From an uncultured Candidatus Melainabacteria bacterium (GTDB taxonomy: Bacteria; Cyanobacteriota; Vampirovibrionia; Gastranaerophilales; Gastranaerophilaceae): DNA of 64,000 nucleotides. Both the position numbers and the translations under genes were made by a program. Shown in pieces: positions 36,474 to 45,044 of this stretch (positions are counted from its first letter, which is position 1; every line of letters begins with the position of its first letter). The notes under the pieces were generated by a model. It made no database searches. It was given only the letters and a program-made list of their open reading frames with translations, and was not told where the DNA came from. The stretch lies in NCBI GenBank assembly GCA_934692485.1, contig CAKUTX010000001.1, forward strand, positions 310,001 to 374,000, read 5' to 3'.

Positions 36474-37520
36474 ATGATTATAATAATGGAACGCACAGCT
36501 ACAAAAGCTCAAATTCAAAGAGTTATAGACTTTTTGAAAGATAACGGCTTTGATATAAGATTTAATCAAGGACAAGTTCACACCGTAATAGATGCTATTG
36601 GAGATAAAACAAGTGTAACTCCAGGAAGGGTTTCTGCTTTTGATGGAGTTAAAGAAGTAAAAGTCATCAGAGAGCCGTTTAGATTGGCCTCAAGAGATAG
36701 AAAACCTGATGACACAATTATAGAGTTTTCAAACGGTGTTAAAATCGGAGGAAACAACAAACCTGTTATGATAGTCGGTCCTTGCTCTGTCGAAGAAGAT
36801 TATGAAGGTCTTTTAAAAGTAGCTCTTGCTGCAAAAGAAATGGGCTGTGAATTTTTGCGAGGCGGAGCGTTTAAACCTAGAACATCACCTTATGATTTTC
36901 AGGGTTACGGAGAAAAAGCATTAAAATATTTAAAAAGAGCAAGCGAGGAAACAGGTTTATTAACTGTTTCAGAAATTATGGATGCTTCAGATTTAGATAT
37001 GATGTGTGAATACGTTGATGTATTGCAAATTGGGGCACGAAACACTCAAAACTTTAAATTACTTCACGCGGTTGGGAGATGCCAAAAACCAGTAATATTG
37101 AAACGAGGCTTGGCAAGTACTATTCGAGAATTTTTGCTTGCTGCCGAACACATTTTGTATAACGGGAACCCAAATGTTATTTTGTGTGAGCGCGGTATAA
37201 GAAGTTTTGACAATGCTTTTACGCGGAATGTTATGGATATAGCTTCAATTCCGGTAATAAAAAAATATTCTCATTTACCGATAATTGTTGACCCTAGTCA
37301 CGGCACAGGACAAAGATACTTGATAGAGCCTATGGCAAAAGCAGGCTTGGTCGTTGGCGCTGACGGAGTTATGATGGAAATCCACCATGACCCTGAAAAT
37401 GCCTCATCAGACGGAAAACAAAGTTTACCTATTCCTATGTTTAAAGAAGTTATGGGCAGAATTAATAAATTTAATGACACATTGCATTACGAAAAAACTT
37501 GTCTTTCCGCAAATGTTTAA
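36474..37520 (+). CDS. aroF: 3-deoxy-7-phosphoheptulonate (DAHP) synthase
   Basis: The enzyme condenses PEP and erythrose-4-phosphate, the first step of the shikimate pathway. The start is ATG 36474 (MIIIMERT) because GGAG lies nine bases upstream. The 348-residue protein has the short type I-beta layout: an N-terminal ferredoxin-like regulatory domain (about residues 1-70), then a TIM barrel with GPCSVEE, RGGAFKPRTSPYDFQG, EIMDAS, LKRGL and IIVDPSHGTGQR. The regulatory domain suggests feedback control by aromatic amino acids, as in the Thermotoga enzyme. Confidence 0.95.
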   Translation: MIIIMERTATKAQIQRVIDFLKDNGFDIRFNQGQVHTVIDAIGDKTSVTPGRVSAFDGVKEVKVIREPFRLASRDRKPDDTIIEFSNGVKIGGNNKPVMIVGPCSVEEDYEGLLKVALAAKEMGCEFLRGGAFKPRTSPYDFQGYGEKALKYLKRASEETGLLTVSEIMDASDLDMMCEYVDVLQIGARNTQNFKLLHAVGRCQKPVILKRGLASTIREFLLAAEHILYNGNPNVILCERGIRSFDNAFTRNVMDIASIPVIKKYSHLPIIVDPSHGTGQRYLIEPMAKAGLVVGADGVMMEIHHDPENASSDGKQSLPIPMFKEVMGRINKFNDTLHYEKTCLSANV

Positions 37521-37550
37521 TATATAAATTAATTATGCATAGAAATCTTT

Positions 37551-38345
37551 CTAATTTATAACCATGAATGATTTCAAACTTCTACCAGCTCCATCACCGA
37601 TTGAGATTACACTATACTTATTTAGATAATTCATGGATGTAGAACTGCCGCCGTCAAAAGCCATAGCTCTATCCCAACCCAAAGATTTTACGTAATCATG
37701 CACCTCATACATATCCATCGGATGCTTGTCTGTAATAATCAATATGTGTGCAACACCGTTTTTTAGACCAATAATAGTTCTTGATGTTTTGTGCAAAACC
37801 GAGCAACTTTCCCTAACAACAACTCCATCTTTTTTTACAACAAAAAATTCTTCTTCTAGTCTAAGTTGAGGATAAACCAATGGTCCACCTTGAGCCGAAG
37901 TGATTATATTGCAACCAAAATCAACAGAACTTTTATGCGGAACTATTTCATAATGGAATTTTCCATCAGAACATTCTACAACACGAAACTCTGTTCTATT
38001 AAGAATTTTACTCATATTCATGCGTAATACAGGGTTGTTTAAAAGACTTTCATTAAGCAAAGGATCTTCCGCAGTGTTTCTATCAGAAACGATATATGAC
38101 ATAGATTTTCCATTATTAGGGTCAAAGTAGCCTGTATTTATTGTCAATTCTGATTTTGCGCGCTGATGAGCCTCTTTATTCGTAATCAAACTGTCTGCAC
38201 TTATAAATTTTACATGTTTTTTTATTTTTTCACCCTTTAACACAATATGATAAATTCCATCATCATAATTCACATCTATCGGATACGCAAATGCACATCC
38301 AGAAAGAGTAATAATAACCAAAAGTAAAAAAAATAATTTTTTCAT
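37551..38345 (-). CDS. phosphodiester glycosidase (NAGPA/DUF2233)-type lipoprotein
   Basis: A 264-residue protein with a lipoprotein signal (LSGC lipobox near residue 17). The rest matches the NAGPA/DUF2233 domain: ELTINTGYFDP, SAQGGPLVYPQL, KTSRTIIGLKNGVAHILIIT and AFDGGSSTSMNYLNKYSV, the last being the family's catalytic-type DGGSS block. The family removes sugars linked by phosphodiesters and is often linked to envelope polymers. Its ATG starts one base after the LptF/G-type gene stops, so it sits in the lptB operon and could act on envelope glycans. Confidence 0.85.
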   Translation of the reverse strand: MKKLFFLLLVIITLSGCAFAYPIDVNYDDGIYHIVLKGEKIKKHVKFISADSLITNKEAHQRAKSELTINTGYFDPNNGKSMSYIVSDRNTAEDPLLNESLLNNPVLRMNMSKILNRTEFRVVECSDGKFHYEIVPHKSSVDFGCNIITSAQGGPLVYPQLRLEEEFFVVKKDGVVVRESCSVLHKTSRTIIGLKNGVAHILIITDKHPMDMYEVHDYVKSLGWDRAMAFDGGSSTSMNYLNKYSVISIGDGAGRSLKSFMVIN

Positions 38346-38346
38346 A

Positions 38347-39459
38347 TTATAAATCCTTTGATTTGTAGAACGCTATAATCGCACATAAAAACGCAAACGG
38401 AGGGAATATCGCTGTTACAAACGGATGTAACACACCTTTTTCTGCCAAAAGGTCAAAGAAAGGCAGTGTAATATAATACAAGAAAATACTACCGATTGCA
38501 ATTGTAAACCCGACCAATCTCTGTTCTCTAGGTTTGCTAAAACCTAATAAAGCTCCCATTATTGCGAGCAAAACGCAAACAAACGGGTGGAAAAATCTTT
38601 GCAAATATTTGTTTAGCATATATCTGTAATCTTCATCCAGTCCTTCTTTTTTCAAAAGTTTTATATAATTGTGCAAATCGTGATTGTTAATTTCACGTTC
38701 TTTCTTCACTGAATAGGTCATCAATGTAAACGCATTTTTAGCAGATTCACCCTCCAAAATATTCATTTCAGGAATTTTTCTAATATCTATAAAAATTCCA
38801 TCGTTAGAAATTTCATATTGGGTAATATCAGAAAGCACCCATTTATCTGGATAATTTTTCCCTATTTTTGCGTAATATATGTTCTGCATTTGATGAACAT
38901 CCGTATATTTTTTGCTGGAAAAATCCAACACGATTACGTTATACATTGTATCTTTCGAGAACTTAGAAACAACTACAGCCATCGTCGGAACATTATTTTC
39001 ATCTTTCTGCGTATAAATATACTGTGTAGAAATATATCCACCTCGCAGTGCTTGAGCTTTGTTTACGGAATATGGAATAAGTTTATCACAAGTTACAAAA
39101 CACATCCACGTTACGAGCAAACTCAAAAAAATTACGGGCGCAATAATTCTATGAAAAGATAGCCCAACTGCTCTAAATATAGTTAATTCAGAATCTTTAC
39201 TCAATTTATCAAAAGTAAATAAACTTCCAAGCAACAACCCAACAGGGAACGCTTTTCCCAAAATTTTCGGTAATTCATAAAATATTACAAGAACCGCAGT
39301 TTTTACACCAAATTCACCGGCTAAAGTCTTTTTTATCGTGTTAAGAAGCATTTCAGGGGCAATCCATACAACCGTAAACAACAGAATTGCCACGAATGTT
39401 GCTAACAAAACCTGAGTAAAAATATATTTATCATAAATTGTTATTTTCGGAAATCTCAT
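38347..39459 (-). CDS. LptF/LptG-family permease, second copy
   Basis: A 370-residue inner-membrane LPS-export permease. It has the six-helix layout with three helices before and three after a periplasmic beta domain (about residues 130-265). VGLLLGSLFTFDKLSKDSEL and TIFRAVGLSFHRII are the conserved cytoplasmic loop that contacts LptB. Its ATG overlaps the lptB stop by one base, so LptB and this subunit are made together. The likely partner subunit is the distant paralogue at 9646. Confidence 0.94.
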   Translation of the reverse strand: MRFPKITIYDKYIFTQVLLATFVAILLFTVVWIAPEMLLNTIKKTLAGEFGVKTAVLVIFYELPKILGKAFPVGLLLGSLFTFDKLSKDSELTIFRAVGLSFHRIIAPVIFLSLLVTWMCFVTCDKLIPYSVNKAQALRGGYISTQYIYTQKDENNVPTMAVVVSKFSKDTMYNVIVLDFSSKKYTDVHQMQNIYYAKIGKNYPDKWVLSDITQYEISNDGIFIDIRKIPEMNILEGESAKNAFTLMTYSVKKEREINNHDLHNYIKLLKKEGLDEDYRYMLNKYLQRFFHPFVCVLLAIMGALLGFSKPREQRLVGFTIAIGSIFLYYITLPFFDLLAEKGVLHPFVTAIFPPFAFLCAIIAFYKSKDL

Positions 39460-40184
39460 TATAATTTGAAATCCTTTCCTAAATAAAATTCTTTAGCTAC
39501 AGGGTCATTCGCAACATCAACACTTTTACCCTGAATTTTAATTTTACCGTCAAAGATTACATATGCTCTGTCAGTAATAGATAACGTTGCTTTAGGGTTG
39601 TGGTCCGTAATCAAAACACCAAGCCCTTTTTCTTTAGAAATCTTTTTAATATTATCTTTAATATCCCCAATTGCAATCGGGTCGATACCGGCAAAAGGTT
39701 CGTCTAATAGCATAAAATCAGGACTTGCAGCCAATGCTCTTGCGATTTCAACCCTACGTCTTTCACCACCTGATAGCGAAACAGCCGCATATGAACGAAG
39801 TTTCAATATACCAAATTCGCTCAACAATTCTTCCAATTTCATTTTCTTTTCATTAACAGTAAGCTTGTCATTCATCTCAAGAACGAGTTTAATATTATCT
39901 TCAACAGAAAGTTTTCTAAAAATAGAAGCTTCCTGAGGCAAATACCCAATACCGGCTCTTGCGCGTTCATTCATCGGCCAAGAAGAAATATCTTCTCCAT
40001 CCAAAAATATATGGCCTTTGTTCGGTTTAACAAGTCCGACGACCATGTAAAAAGTTGTAGTCTTTCCGGCTCCGTTTGGTCCTAACAAACAAACAACTTC
40101 TCCTTTATTTATGTCAAACGAAACGTCGTTAACAACGCTTCTGTCGCCGTATATTTTAATCAGGTTTTTAGCTTCAATCCTCAT
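39459..40184 (-). CDS. lptB: LPS export ABC transporter ATPase LptB
   Basis: LptB powers LPS extraction from the inner membrane. The 241 residues have Walker A GPNGAGKTT (about 35-43), the Q-loop region with GYLPQEASIFRKLSVEDNI, signature LSGGERRRVEIARALA and Walker B FMLLDEPFAGIDP, followed by the switch histidine in LITDHN. All match the LptB subfamily rather than branched-chain amino acid ATPases. AAAAGGGGTA precedes the ATG. Permease and NAGPA-type lipoprotein follow in one operon. Confidence 0.97.
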   Translation of the reverse strand: MRIEAKNLIKIYGDRSVVNDVSFDINKGEVVCLLGPNGAGKTTTFYMVVGLVKPNKGHIFLDGEDISSWPMNERARAGIGYLPQEASIFRKLSVEDNIKLVLEMNDKLTVNEKKMKLEELLSEFGILKLRSYAAVSLSGGERRRVEIARALAASPDFMLLDEPFAGIDPIAIGDIKDNIKKISKEKGLGVLITDHNPKATLSITDRAYVIFDGKIKIQGKSVDVANDPVAKEFYLGKDFKL

Positions 40185-40695
40185 CTCATACCCCTTTTTA
40201 TTTACAAGAATATTTTACTTTAAAAAAACATGTATTGCAACGAGGTAAAAATATTAACGATTGTAAATATATTTAATATATATGTTATAGATATACTATA
40301 TAGTGGAATACATGAAGTATAAACCATTTTCTTTTTCTTTATTTTCTCCTACACACTAACCTTTTACCAAATATGAGATTGGCCGTTAACAGCGGCTATT
40401 TTTATGGACAATCGAATAAGTTTTATACCCGTGAACTAATCAGTCATAGCTCGCGGATTGCAGGCAGACGCAATTACTCCGTTTATTATTGAGTCTGCCT
40501 GATGTTTTCTAAAAGTTAAATAACCAGTAAACAAAATATATTAATAAAAAAGTTAATAAAAAAGGAAAACTCCCGTTTTTAAAACGGGAGAAGGAATGAA
40601 AGTATAGGCTTTTCAGCCTATCTTTTAAGTATGAAATTTTTATATTTTCATTTATAAAAAACGAAAATCCGCTTCATAATAAACCATTGAGTTTA
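40185..40695. other. 510-base gene-free region with several hairpins; possible small RNA
   Basis: No reading frame here is convincing. AT-rich sequence fills 40,200-40,320. Between about 40,370 and 40,510 the plus strand can form GATTG...CAATC around GCCG...CGGC, then CGTGA...TCGCG, then a perfect nine-base stem CAGGCAGAC (40461-40469) / GTCTGCCTG (40493-40501) followed by TGTTTTCT. This region is visibly less AT-rich than its flanks. It could be a small RNA, or on the minus strand the 5' untranslated region of lptB. The pilin terminator lies at 40570-40621. Confidence 0.45.
40570..40621 (-). terminator. double hairpin terminator of the pilin-like gene
   Basis: On the minus strand ATAGGCT/AGCCTAT (40604-40621) is followed by CTCCCGTTTT/AAAACGGGAG (40570-40590) and then a pyrimidine-rich T run. 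Confidence 0.85.
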
Positions 40696-43128
40696 TTACT
40701 TCACTTTTGCTTCCAATTTATTCAATCTGATTTCGAGTTGCTTATTGTTATCTTGAATTTGTTTTACAGTAGCTTTCAATTCTTGATTTTCTTTTTGGAG
40801 AGCAGTAATTTTTGCATCAAGCTCTTTGACTGCATTAACCAACGCATAGAACATATCTTCCATACGAATTGTCAAAAATCCGTCTGCGCCTTTTTTGACT
40901 GCATTTGGAAATACTTTTTGCAAATCCTGTGCAATTACACCTACATGAGGAGTTTTGGTTGTGTCTTTTTTGTATGTGTAATTGAACACCTTCAATTGTC
41001 TAATCTTGTCCAAACCTGAAGTGTTTTCTTTGCCAACATATTTTAGACGTCTGTCAGAAGGAGAACTATAACTACCCCCCAAAATAGATACAATATTGCT
41101 ATATTGAGTTTTCAGATACACTCCATCATGGTCATACCAGTCATATTCGTCAACAACTTCTAATCTATTATCTCTTGATAATCTCCCATAGTACAGTAAC
41201 ATTGGTCCTCCATTATTGTGACTAGAACCACGAACAAATGTAAGAGCCTGATTACTACCACTTGAATTTATATTATTGTTATTATAGCCCAGAACAGTAG
41301 ATTTCCCGACTACCAAATTCCCCGGGATATATACAGTCTGTCCAGCTGTTCCGAGCTGAATTACGTTATTTCTAAAGTTTTGAACACCAGCACCTATTGA
41401 TACAGTATTTATCCCAGCTGCTCGAGCTCCATGACCTATGGCAATACTATCCGTTCCACGCAACGTTCCGGCACTTCCACCATTTGAGACACCGGCATCA
41501 GCCCCTGCCCCGATTGCTATAACCCCGTCATCTGTTACTCTTGAATTAGAACCTACAGCAACCATGTTACTAAAATTATTCGTTGTAATTCCGGCACCAG
41601 CATAATTTCCGGCGCCTGAACCTATTATAGTATTATTGTTCCCATAAAGGAGATTACCGGCATAATTTCCAACTGCCGTATTGTCGTTACCCCATTCATT
41701 TAGCCCCAGCGCAGAAGAACCTATAGCGACGTTATTTAAACTATGAGTTGTAGTAAGAGCAACAGGATCATTACTTTGCAAAGCCTGATAGCCTATAGCA
41801 ATATTTTCTGCACCTTTTGCACTTGTACCAATTGCAATACTGTGGAGCCCAGTAGCGTGTGCTCCATTACCAATTGCAACTAAGCCACTAGCTTCAGCAC
41901 TAGCACCTATCGCAACAGCATTGGTAAATGCCATCGCACCAGAGCCTATTGCAACTACATTATCAAAATTTCCTAGATAATTTGTCTGTGCACTATCACC
42001 TATAACTGTATTTGACGAACCAGTTGATTTTGTATCAAAAGCGTAAGCTCCGATTATAACATTGTAATCGGAATTAGGGTCGTCATCGCTTTTCTGTCCA
42101 AAGGTTTTAGCTGCCATCGACCCAATAATTGTATTCTGCATGCCTGTGCCATCTACAAAAGTACTTCGGCCAATCGCAACATTATCATTTCCATTGGCAT
42201 TTCGTAAAGCGCCTTCACCTATTGCAACGGTAGCATGACCTAAACTGTTTGCAGAAGCGCCATAACCTATTGCTACAGAAGAACTATGGTCTACTGTCAC
42301 ACGCTCACGCATTGCATTTTCCCCTATAGCAACATTATAGGAACCTGTAGTATTTTCTTTCAAAGCATCTGTTCCAATTGCAATATTACCTGTACCCGTT
42401 GTATTCTTATCTAAACTTGCTACTCCTATTGCATTATTGCTTCCGCCTTCTGTATTAGCACTTAGAGCCCCTAGTCCAATTGCAACATTGGCACCTCCAG
42501 TCGTGTTAACCGCTAAAGTACCTCGACCAATTGCAGTATTGCTATCACCTGTTGTATTGGCACGTAAAGAATAATATCCGATTGCAGTATTGCTACTACC
42601 CGTTGTAGTGCTGTATAAAGCGTTACTACCGATTGCAGTATTGTAACTACCGCTAGTCAAAGAATGCAACGGACCAACCCCAATGCCGGTATTGTTTGTT
42701 CCTGTTGGAAGGTTAGAAATATTACTAAAAAATAAATTGCTGTCATTATCTACGTGCAAACGAGCTAGGATTGAATCTCCGCTTTTTAAGGCAATGTGGC
42801 TTCTATCACTTGTATTGATTACCAATTTTGCAATATCGTCACCCTCTACAGCATTTGCCTGACCAATCAACGCTATCTGAGCTGTACCAGCTCCAAAATA
42901 GGCATTAGAAGGGTTTTGTGTTGTATATTTCCACGGAGATGAATAATCCGTTTTATTACGTGTTGTCATTACCGGAGCCATGGCCGCCATAATTATGCTC
43001 AATATTAACATGACAACCATCATTTCAGCTAAAGTAAATGCCGAATTGGTTGCATTTCCCCCAAAACTATGACTATAGCTTAGATTTGCCCCCCCCCCGC
43101 AATTCTTAATATTTCTTAATAAATTCAT
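40696..43128 (-). CDS. chimeric prepilin / YadA-like head-repeat / peptidase S74 protein
   Basis: An 810-residue protein with three parts. Residues 1-30 are a long polar leader ending NSA; FTLAEMMVVMLILSIIM (31 on) is a type IV prepilin signal with Phe at mature position 1 and Glu at 5. Residues ~140-640 hold dozens of short repeats such as SYNTAIGSNALYSTTTG and SNTAIGYYSL, the YadA/Hep_Hag head type, expected to form a trimeric beta roll. Residues ~690-770 are a peptidase S74 chaperone with SDRRLK (S691 and K696 matching the Ser/Lys five apart in the endosialidase family) and GVIAQDLQKVFPNAV, then a coiled coil. AAGGA precedes the ATG. A run of ten G lies in codons 11-14 (43089-43098 on the plus strand). 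Confidence 0.9.
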   Translation of the reverse strand: MNLLRNIKNCGGGANLSYSHSFGGNATNSAFTLAEMMVVMLILSIIMAAMAPVMTTRNKTDYSSPWKYTTQNPSNAYFGAGTAQIALIGQANAVEGDDIAKLVINTSDRSHIALKSGDSILARLHVDNDSNLFFSNISNLPTGTNNTGIGVGPLHSLTSGSYNTAIGSNALYSTTTGSSNTAIGYYSLRANTTGDSNTAIGRGTLAVNTTGGANVAIGLGALSANTEGGSNNAIGVASLDKNTTGTGNIAIGTDALKENTTGSYNVAIGENAMRERVTVDHSSSVAIGYGASANSLGHATVAIGEGALRNANGNDNVAIGRSTFVDGTGMQNTIIGSMAAKTFGQKSDDDPNSDYNVIIGAYAFDTKSTGSSNTVIGDSAQTNYLGNFDNVVAIGSGAMAFTNAVAIGASAEASGLVAIGNGAHATGLHSIAIGTSAKGAENIAIGYQALQSNDPVALTTTHSLNNVAIGSSALGLNEWGNDNTAVGNYAGNLLYGNNNTIIGSGAGNYAGAGITTNNFSNMVAVGSNSRVTDDGVIAIGAGADAGVSNGGSAGTLRGTDSIAIGHGARAAGINTVSIGAGVQNFRNNVIQLGTAGQTVYIPGNLVVGKSTVLGYNNNNINSSGSNQALTFVRGSSHNNGGPMLLYYGRLSRDNRLEVVDEYDWYDHDGVYLKTQYSNIVSILGGSYSSPSDRRLKYVGKENTSGLDKIRQLKVFNYTYKKDTTKTPHVGVIAQDLQKVFPNAVKKGADGFLTIRMEDMFYALVNAVKELDAKITALQKENQELKATVKQIQDNNKQLEIRLNKLEAKVK
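43089..43098 (-). repeat. G10 homopolymer in the pilin-like gene
   Basis: Ten G on the coding strand cover codons 11-14. With nine G the frame reaches TAA after 15 codons; with eleven G it reaches TAG after 18 codons. No alternative start exists between the tract and the prepilin signal. A tract of this length is exceptional in such an AT-rich window and is a classic slipped-strand phase-variation site. Confidence 0.8.
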
Positions 43129-43268
43129 GTTCCCATCCTTTTCTATTTTATTTACTTATTATTATAAACTATTTTTGAATTTTTGCAACTAAAAAATTTG
43201 AGAAACGATAATGGCTATCACTACAACCCGTCTTGGATTTATACATTGTTTATTATAAAATTACAGTC

Positions 43269-44357
43269 ATGGTTGAAAATGCTTATATACACATTCCATT
43301 TTGCTTGTCAAAATGTAATTATTGCTCTTTTATTTCATTCCCAAAAATCGAATTAAAAAAACAATATCTACAAGCTCTTGAACAAGAAATTTTACAAAAT
43401 TACAAAAAAGAAATCCTTAAGACTTTGTATTTTGGGGGCGGAACACCATCTTTATTAACTTCTGACGAATGTTCTCGAATATTAAACCTTTTTAACACTG
43501 ACTCAAACACTGAAATCACCATTGAACTTAATCCAGATTCCACAAATATTGAATATCTAACAGAACTCAAAAACTTAGGAATAAACAGACTTAGCTTTGG
43601 TTGCCAAACTTTTGATGATGAAATTTTAAAAATAATCGGTCGCAGACATTCTTCCATCGACGCAATTAACGCAATAAAATCCGCTCAAAAAGTAGGGTTC
43701 AAAAATATTAGCATGGATTTTATTTACGGCTTGCCAAACCAAACAATTAACGGGTTTGAAAACGATTTGAAACAAGCGATGGAACTCGGAATTCAACATA
43801 TCTCATTATATGGTTTAAAAATTGACGAAGGTTGCTACTTTTATAAAAACCCTCCTCAAAATCTGCCAAACGATGATATTCAAGCCGATATGTACTTAAA
43901 AGCTATTGAAATTTTAACCAATAATGGGTTTAATCATTATGAAATAAGCAATTTTGCCCTCGAAAGCTTTAAATCGAAACACAATCTTAATTACTGGAAT
44001 AATAATACATACTATGGCTTTGGCTGTGCCGCTCACGGATATGAAAACAATATCAGATATTATAATACATCCGATTTAACAGAATATATAAAAAATCCTC
44101 TAGAACATAAAGAAATCAGAAAACTATCTCCACAAGAACAATTGGAAGAAGAAATTTTTCTTGGATTTAGAAAAATGAGCGGAATTAATGTTGAAAAAAT
44201 AAATAATAAATTTGATATAAATTTCCGTGAAAAGTACGCTACAACGCTAAAACGATATACTTCTCTAAAGTATCTAATCGAAACTAATGAAGGCTTTAAG
44301 CTTTCTGACAAAGGTATTTTGATAAGTAATTACATTTTATCCGATTTTTTGGATTAA
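43269..44357 (+). CDS. hemW: HemW-like radical SAM protein
   Basis: HemW is a radical SAM relative of coproporphyrinogen dehydrogenase now seen as a heme chaperone. The start MVENAYIHIPFC is chosen because the cluster cysteines C12, C16 and C19 (CLSKCNYC) then sit at the N-terminus as in HemW, without the longer N-terminus of HemN. GGGTPSLL, NPDS, LSFGCQTFDDEILKIIGRRH and ISLYGLKID follow in order. 362 residues fit. TATAAA lies nine bases upstream and no ribosome binding site is seen. Confidence 0.9.
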   Translation: MVENAYIHIPFCLSKCNYCSFISFPKIELKKQYLQALEQEILQNYKKEILKTLYFGGGTPSLLTSDECSRILNLFNTDSNTEITIELNPDSTNIEYLTELKNLGINRLSFGCQTFDDEILKIIGRRHSSIDAINAIKSAQKVGFKNISMDFIYGLPNQTINGFENDLKQAMELGIQHISLYGLKIDEGCYFYKNPPQNLPNDDIQADMYLKAIEILTNNGFNHYEISNFALESFKSKHNLNYWNNNTYYGFGCAAHGYENNIRYYNTSDLTEYIKNPLEHKEIRKLSPQEQLEEEIFLGFRKMSGINVEKINNKFDINFREKYATTLKRYTSLKYLIETNEGFKLSDKGILISNYILSDFLD

Positions 44358-44387
44358 AAAAAGTCCGCTTTCACGGACTTTTTAGTA
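44358..44387. terminator. bidirectional terminator between convergent genes
   Basis: AAAAAGTCCG (44358-44367) pairs with CGGACTTTTT (44374-44383). It serves hemW on the plus strand and the 44403 gene on the minus strand. Confidence 0.92.
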
Positions 44388-44402
44388 ATATTTGAAAATT
44401 TC

Positions 44403-44873
44403 TTATTTACCATCAGTTGAAGGTGTTTCTCCTTTTGGAGCTTCGCCTTTTGGAGCTTCAGGAGTATCAGTCGGTTTTGTATTTGCATCGGGTTTTGCTT
44501 CACCTTCAGCTTTTTTACCGCGGATTTTCTTCCACATATTATCAGCATTTTCACCGATTGAATGGAAGAAGTTTTTAATTTTATCAGTAAATTTAAGTTC
44601 TTTACCTTCTGCAGCAACAACTTTTTCCAATTTACCTTTATTAACCGCAACCCCAAGTGCAACGTAAGTTATAGCAGCCAACGCTAAAATTGAGCCGAGA
44701 ATTGCAGGAAGTTTACTTTTCTTTTCATCATCGCCACCTTTTTCACCAGCTTTTTCGAATGCATCTGGTTTTGAATCCATAGGTGCGGCAAATTTACTTG
44801 GCGCATTAATTATATCGCTTGACACCGGAGCTGCTTCACCTCGGAAACTAAGACTAGACACTGAATTTATCAT
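44403..44873 (-). CDS. hypothetical single-pass protein with SFRG N-terminus
   Basis: A 156-residue protein. The N-terminus MINSVSSLSFRGEAAP is not a Sec signal; a Ser-Phe-Arg-Gly block near residue 10 recurs in many Gastranaerophilales-type proteins I have seen described as hypothetical. A transmembrane helix lies at about residues 57-77 (PAILGSILALAAITYVALGV), then a basic helical part and a Pro/Glu/Lys-rich disordered tail. GGAGG lies before the ATG. The function is unknown. Confidence 0.7.
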   Translation of the reverse strand: MINSVSSLSFRGEAAPVSSDIINAPSKFAAPMDSKPDAFEKAGEKGGDDEKKSKLPAILGSILALAAITYVALGVAVNKGKLEKVVAAEGKELKFTDKIKNFFHSIGENADNMWKKIRGKKAEGEAKPDANTKPTDTPEAPKGEAPKGETPSTDGK

Positions 44874-45044
44874 GGAAAACCTCCTTTTTTATAACACACT
44901 ACATTTTTATATCTAAAAACGACTAACAAAACAATTTTGTCTAAAACAAGAAAGTTTTTCAAGAATTGTTACAAATGTTTACAAATAAAATGGAATATTT
45001 TTTAATCTGGTGTCATCTTATAAAGTATAGAGGAGAAATTTAGC

